DNA from: Candidatus Poribacteria bacterium
GTDB taxonomy: Bacteria > Poribacteria > WGA-4E > WGA-3G
Direction: 5' to 3'
DNA length: 35,178 nucleotides
NCBI GenBank assembly: GCA_022824265.1
Contig: JAJEAG010000018.1
Location: forward strand, 1 to 35,178
The notes beneath the pieces are model-generated. The model was not told where the DNA came from, searched no databases, and saw only the letters and a list, made by a program, of their open reading frames with translations. Shown one piece after another: positions 32,750 to 35,178 of the stretch (positions are counted from its first letter, which is position 1; the number at the start of each line of letters is the position of its first letter). The position numbers were made by a program, and so were the translations under genes.

Positions 32750-33892
32750 TTATGGGTAGAAAGCTTCTGCTTCCACATATTCACTTTCATCTCGCTTACC
32801 ATCAGCATTTGGGGTGTCATCAAAAGCGGTGATAAAATAAGTTTTAAAGAAAAAGTCTTGACCGATTACAATTGGATCCTCACTTGCTATTATTACACTT
32901 GTCTCATTCGGTTTTAGTTTACGACGTTGAATATAGTTGTCCTGAGCATCTCTTGCATATATCTGGTACCCGTCAAGGTCTCTCTCTTTATTTTCATCCC
33001 AAACAAATCTAACATCGTATTTATTGTTAAATAAGGAGCGAAATGCATAAAATGCCTGAAAGCCTTTTGGTGGAGCAGGCGGCAAGTTTGGAGATGTAGC
33101 CTCTATAGTTGTTATTCCTTCAACACCAAATTCATCAACTGCTGCTAAGCGATATACTTTTGATATTCCATCCTGACGGAAGTTATCATCAATGAAGAAG
33201 AATTGATCCGATGGTAATTCCTTAACATTACTGAAGTCCAAAGGTTCTTCATCACCCTCATCTATTGCAATATACAACCGAAAAAGTTTAAAGTCAGAAG
33301 GGTAATTGTAATTTTCCCAAAACAGATTTACCCTGAGATCAGTTGGATCTCCAAGTACAACAACTGGAGGTGGCGGAGCTACGCTTGGTGTAACCGTTGC
33401 TGTTTGCCAAAGTTGGAATGGTTCCTCAGTCGTATTTGGTGGATTTGTTGGATCAGGTGATTCAACGTCATTCATATCAACATACGAAATTCTATATTCA
33501 TACGCGATATTTTCACCAGATGGACCTTTGCGATCATTTTCAATATTTTGTGAATCTATATACTCGTTAGCAGGAGCATCAACCGTAGCAATTAATTCAA
33601 AAGGTTCCTCCGAATTGGCAGATGAACGTCGATAGATTCGGTATGCTTTAATACCTTCTTGTCCGGTATCATTCCATGTCACACGAATTTGTCTATCACC
33701 AGGAAAAAGTGTTAGTCCATCAGGAGCACCAGCTGTCCGTAAGTTTGCTGAGTCCAACGGGTTGGCATAATCTTCACTGTTGGTACAGGCGACAAATATA
33801 GTCATTATTATGCACATAGGTATTATTAACATACCTGCATTTACAAGTACAGTATGTCTTGAAGATGCTTTTATTTTACAAAATGAATACAT
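32750..33892 (-). CDS. Fibronectin type III-domain lipoprotein
   Basis: 380 residues with a lipobox-like IFVAC at about residues 32-36 (CTNSEDYANPLD follows). At least three fibronectin-III-like modules are suggested: APDGLTLFPGDRQIRVTWNDTGQEGIKAYRIYRR (first), DPTDLRVNLFWENYNYPSDFKLFRLYIA (second), and PPKGFQAFYAFRSLFNNKYDVRFVWDENKERDLDGYQIYARD (third). It would be an envelope or surface protein that makes contacts with other molecules. AGGAG precedes the ATG by 7 bases. It follows the small hydrophobic protein gene by 84 bases. Confidence 0.85.
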   Translation of the reverse strand: MYSFCKIKASSRHTVLVNAGMLIIPMCIIMTIFVACTNSEDYANPLDSANLRTAGAPDGLTLFPGDRQIRVTWNDTGQEGIKAYRIYRRSSANSEEPFELIATVDAPANEYIDSQNIENDRKGPSGENIAYEYRISYVDMNDVESPDPTNPPNTTEEPFQLWQTATVTPSVAPPPPVVVLGDPTDLRVNLFWENYNYPSDFKLFRLYIAIDEGDEEPLDFSNVKELPSDQFFFIDDNFRQDGISKVYRLAAVDEFGVEGITTIEATSPNLPPAPPKGFQAFYAFRSLFNNKYDVRFVWDENKERDLDGYQIYARDAQDNYIQRRKLKPNETSVIIASEDPIVIGQDFFFKTYFITAFDDTPNADGKRDESEYVEAEAFYP

Positions 33893-33976
33893 CTATTTTC
33901 TCCTAAACAAATAGTACTGTCTAATTTTATGGTAACGATATATCAAGATTCCTAAACTGTGATAAGATTAGAAGCA

Positions 33977-34513
33977 TTAGAAACGGTGTAGTATTTGTAT
34001 ACTTGCTCTATTTCTTTGGAAATCGTAATATGGATTAAAACTGAACTTTTGCGAATTACCAAAAATCCTATTGTTCAATAAGTTTCTTGATGAAACTAAA
34101 CTTAATGGATTTGGTGTGATTCGATTAGTTTTATTTGGATTATATGTTATTGAAGTCGTTTCAGTTGCTGCATTGTCCAGTTGATTAAATATGGAGAGCA
34201 GTACTGCCAAACCTACACACCCATAACCAACACGAGACATTATTACACTGGCATTTTTTCGTGTAATTGTGTCATTTTTATATGTTTCAATGTCAGCTTG
34301 GAGAGAAGCAGATAGATAATCTTCATATCGACTTTCAGCTGAGGTATTCAGGAATGTACTACCGACTTGTAGACCTACCCCTGAAATCAACAACGTGATA
34401 GCAAGACCGTTTGATCTTTTTGCTGCTTGTACTGGTAATATTGTCCAGCAGAAAACAAATATACAACATAAACAGAAGATCATTTTATGTGAACTCAATT
34501 TAAGTCGTTCCAT
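33977..34513 (-). CDS. Exported protein with a membrane segment, unknown function
   Basis: 178 residues. A cleavable signal peptide (about 1-30, ending VQAA) is followed by a hydrophobic segment LAITLLISGVGLQVGSTF, a polar region SAESRYEDYLSASLQADIETYKNDTITRKNAS, a second hydrophobic segment (about 94-109) and an Asn-rich tail ending NRASIQILHRF. The mid part (YEDYL...ETYK) resembles small proteins associated with outer-membrane proteins, but I cannot name a family. The SD AAGGA is about 11 bases upstream, which is loose. It heads the three-gene set. Confidence 0.65.
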   Translation of the reverse strand: MERLKLSSHKMIFCLCCIFVFCWTILPVQAAKRSNGLAITLLISGVGLQVGSTFLNTSAESRYEDYLSASLQADIETYKNDTITRKNASVIMSRVGYGCVGLAVLLSIFNQLDNAATETTSITYNPNKTNRITPNPLSLVSSRNLLNNRIFGNSQKFSFNPYYDFQRNRASIQILHRF

Positions 34514-35062
34514 TATAAGTATTATCCTTAATATTCGTTTGTTTGACTTGATATTTAGTTTAACCTATTATATTTTGAAAGTCAATGCTATTTCAATTGT
34601 TGCATAGACATTCAATTGTGGAATTTTCAGTCTGAACCAAGATTTTCAGGATTTACAGGATAAGAGTTCGCTATTCGGAGAACGTCCCTACAAGACGTAC
34701 GAGGGACCTCGCCCCCTACGATGGAGTTATGAATTGCATAAAATTGCTCCTTCTAAAAACGTACCAAAAACGGCTGTTTTTCGTTTCTGTGTACGTTTTG
34801 ATTTTTGGGGTTATGCCAGTCTGGAACTGGGTTTATCAGTGTGTACGAAACTTTTTGAAATTTTCATTTGTGTACGTTTTTTATCTGCTTGGTTATGGTC
34901 GGTTTTTGAGTGAATATTTTTGGGGTGACAGGTGATGGTTTTTGTTGAGAATGCGGGTGTAGTCGGTTTTTGTATTTCATGGTGGTCGTATTATAACAGG
35001 TAGTGGGATATGGTGTAAAGGGGTTATGGGGACTGGACAGGGTTATTTAGTTTTAAGGATTC
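34514..35062. other. Intergenic region with repeat remnants, no supported gene
   Basis: 549 bases. It holds a dispersed repeat (34631-34662) and a degenerate GGGCGAGG-type palindrome (about 34700-34720). A short open frame at 34729-34935 (+) codes for an unusual Phe/Val/Tyr-rich peptide without SD or family match; it contains GTGTACG repeats and I do not call it. T/G-rich sequence follows up to the transposase remnant. Confidence 0.6.
34631..34662 (+). repeat. Copy of dispersed TGAACCAAGATTTTC repeat
   Basis: TCTGAACCAAGATTTTCAGG followed by ATTTACAGGATA, the best-preserved copy in the window; relatives are at 1545-1570 and 10920-10947. Confidence 0.6.
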
Positions 35063-35178
35063 TCAATTTATGAGGTTAACTGCGAGTTTAGGTTTTGAAG
35101 CATAGTATTTCATCGTATCAGCTATCCGCGTAACCCCTGCCAAGCGGAATACTGCTAATGCGGTATTTCGTAATGCAG
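35063..35178 (-). CDS. C-terminal end of a transposase (ISAs1/H-repeat-like), runs off right edge
   Basis: From the window edge the minus strand reads ALRNTALAVFRLAG, then VTRIADTMKYYASKPKLAVN and LIN with a TGA at 35065-35063. This fits the C-terminus of DDE transposases of the ISAs1 or H-repeat kind: a short RN-x-A-x-x-x-x-R-L-A-G helix, then I-A-x-x-x-x-x-Y-A and a final x-LIN. Only 37 codons are inside the window, so whether the rest is intact is unknown. The element's end would lie between here and about 34990. Confidence 0.6.
   Translation of the reverse strand, partial: ALRNTALAVFRLAGVTRIADTMKYYASKPKLAVNLIN

Noticed and set aside
34729-34935. 68-codon open frame
   Set aside because: No ribosome binding site, no family match, unusual composition; it lies in T/G-rich sequence with short repeats.

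Overview
The window is an AT-rich bacterial chromosome segment with no rRNA, tRNA, CRISPR array or phage genes. Gene content (TonB, Omp85, lipoproteins, OMP-like barrels) shows a Gram-negative envelope. Several things together resemble Candidatus Poribacteria or a similar heterotroph: solute-binding-protein transporters, sugar isomerase-like TIM barrels, Uma2 and PcfJ proteins, and many short palindromic intergenic repeats such as GGGCGAGG-AAA-CCTCGCCC. This placement is inference; no phylogenetic marker is present.

Layout. 1-2731: the edge of a leftward gene with a consensus promoter, a DUF983 membrane protein, an SDR oxidoreductase, a MITE-like element, and a TonB protein. 3066-8577: a tight uptake cluster on the + strand (fused TRAP permease, DUF3311 protein, sodium:solute symporter), then a GT4 glycosyltransferase and a small DMT-like membrane protein. 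8793-10902: an ECF sigma factor followed by a soluble DUF4097-like beta-solenoid protein. 11165-14858: an ABC importer (binding lipoprotein and two permeases, no ATPase) with a terminator-like hairpin after the binding protein; the second permease carries about 135 extra residues. 15088-17253: a PcfJ-like protein and a VapBC-type toxin-antitoxin pair.

17293-24727 (- strand, transcribed right to left): a very large Omp85 fusion protein (DUF4097-like region, CBM9-like domain, POTRA repeats, barrel), a YgfZ/GcvT-like folate protein, the remnant of a universal stress protein gene, a TatT lipoprotein and a TRAP binding protein, ending at a long inverted repeat with a T-run. The Omp85 gene and a divergent XylA-like gene share a compact promoter region with interleaved consensus elements. 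25974-27128: an adenylate kinase-like protein, then an intergenic region with a second copy of the MITE-like element. 27129-30178 (-): GT39-like glycosyltransferase, GNAT acetyltransferase, Uma2 protein. 30227-30366: a nearly symmetric divergent promoter region around a perfect 16-bp-arm palindrome. 30400-34513: a sugar isomerase-like TIM barrel, Dtd, and a three-gene set of exported proteins. The right edge holds repeats and the C-terminal end of a transposase.

The most notable points are the Omp85/CBM9/DUF4097 fusion, the two elements with the same terminal inverted repeats but unrelated interiors, the palindrome-centred divergent promoter, the sigma factor/DUF4097 pair, the enlarged ABC permease and the UspA remnant beside a TRAP TatT-TatP pair. 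Many start codons were moved inward from the longest reading frame because a ribosome binding site or family alignment supports the inner start.
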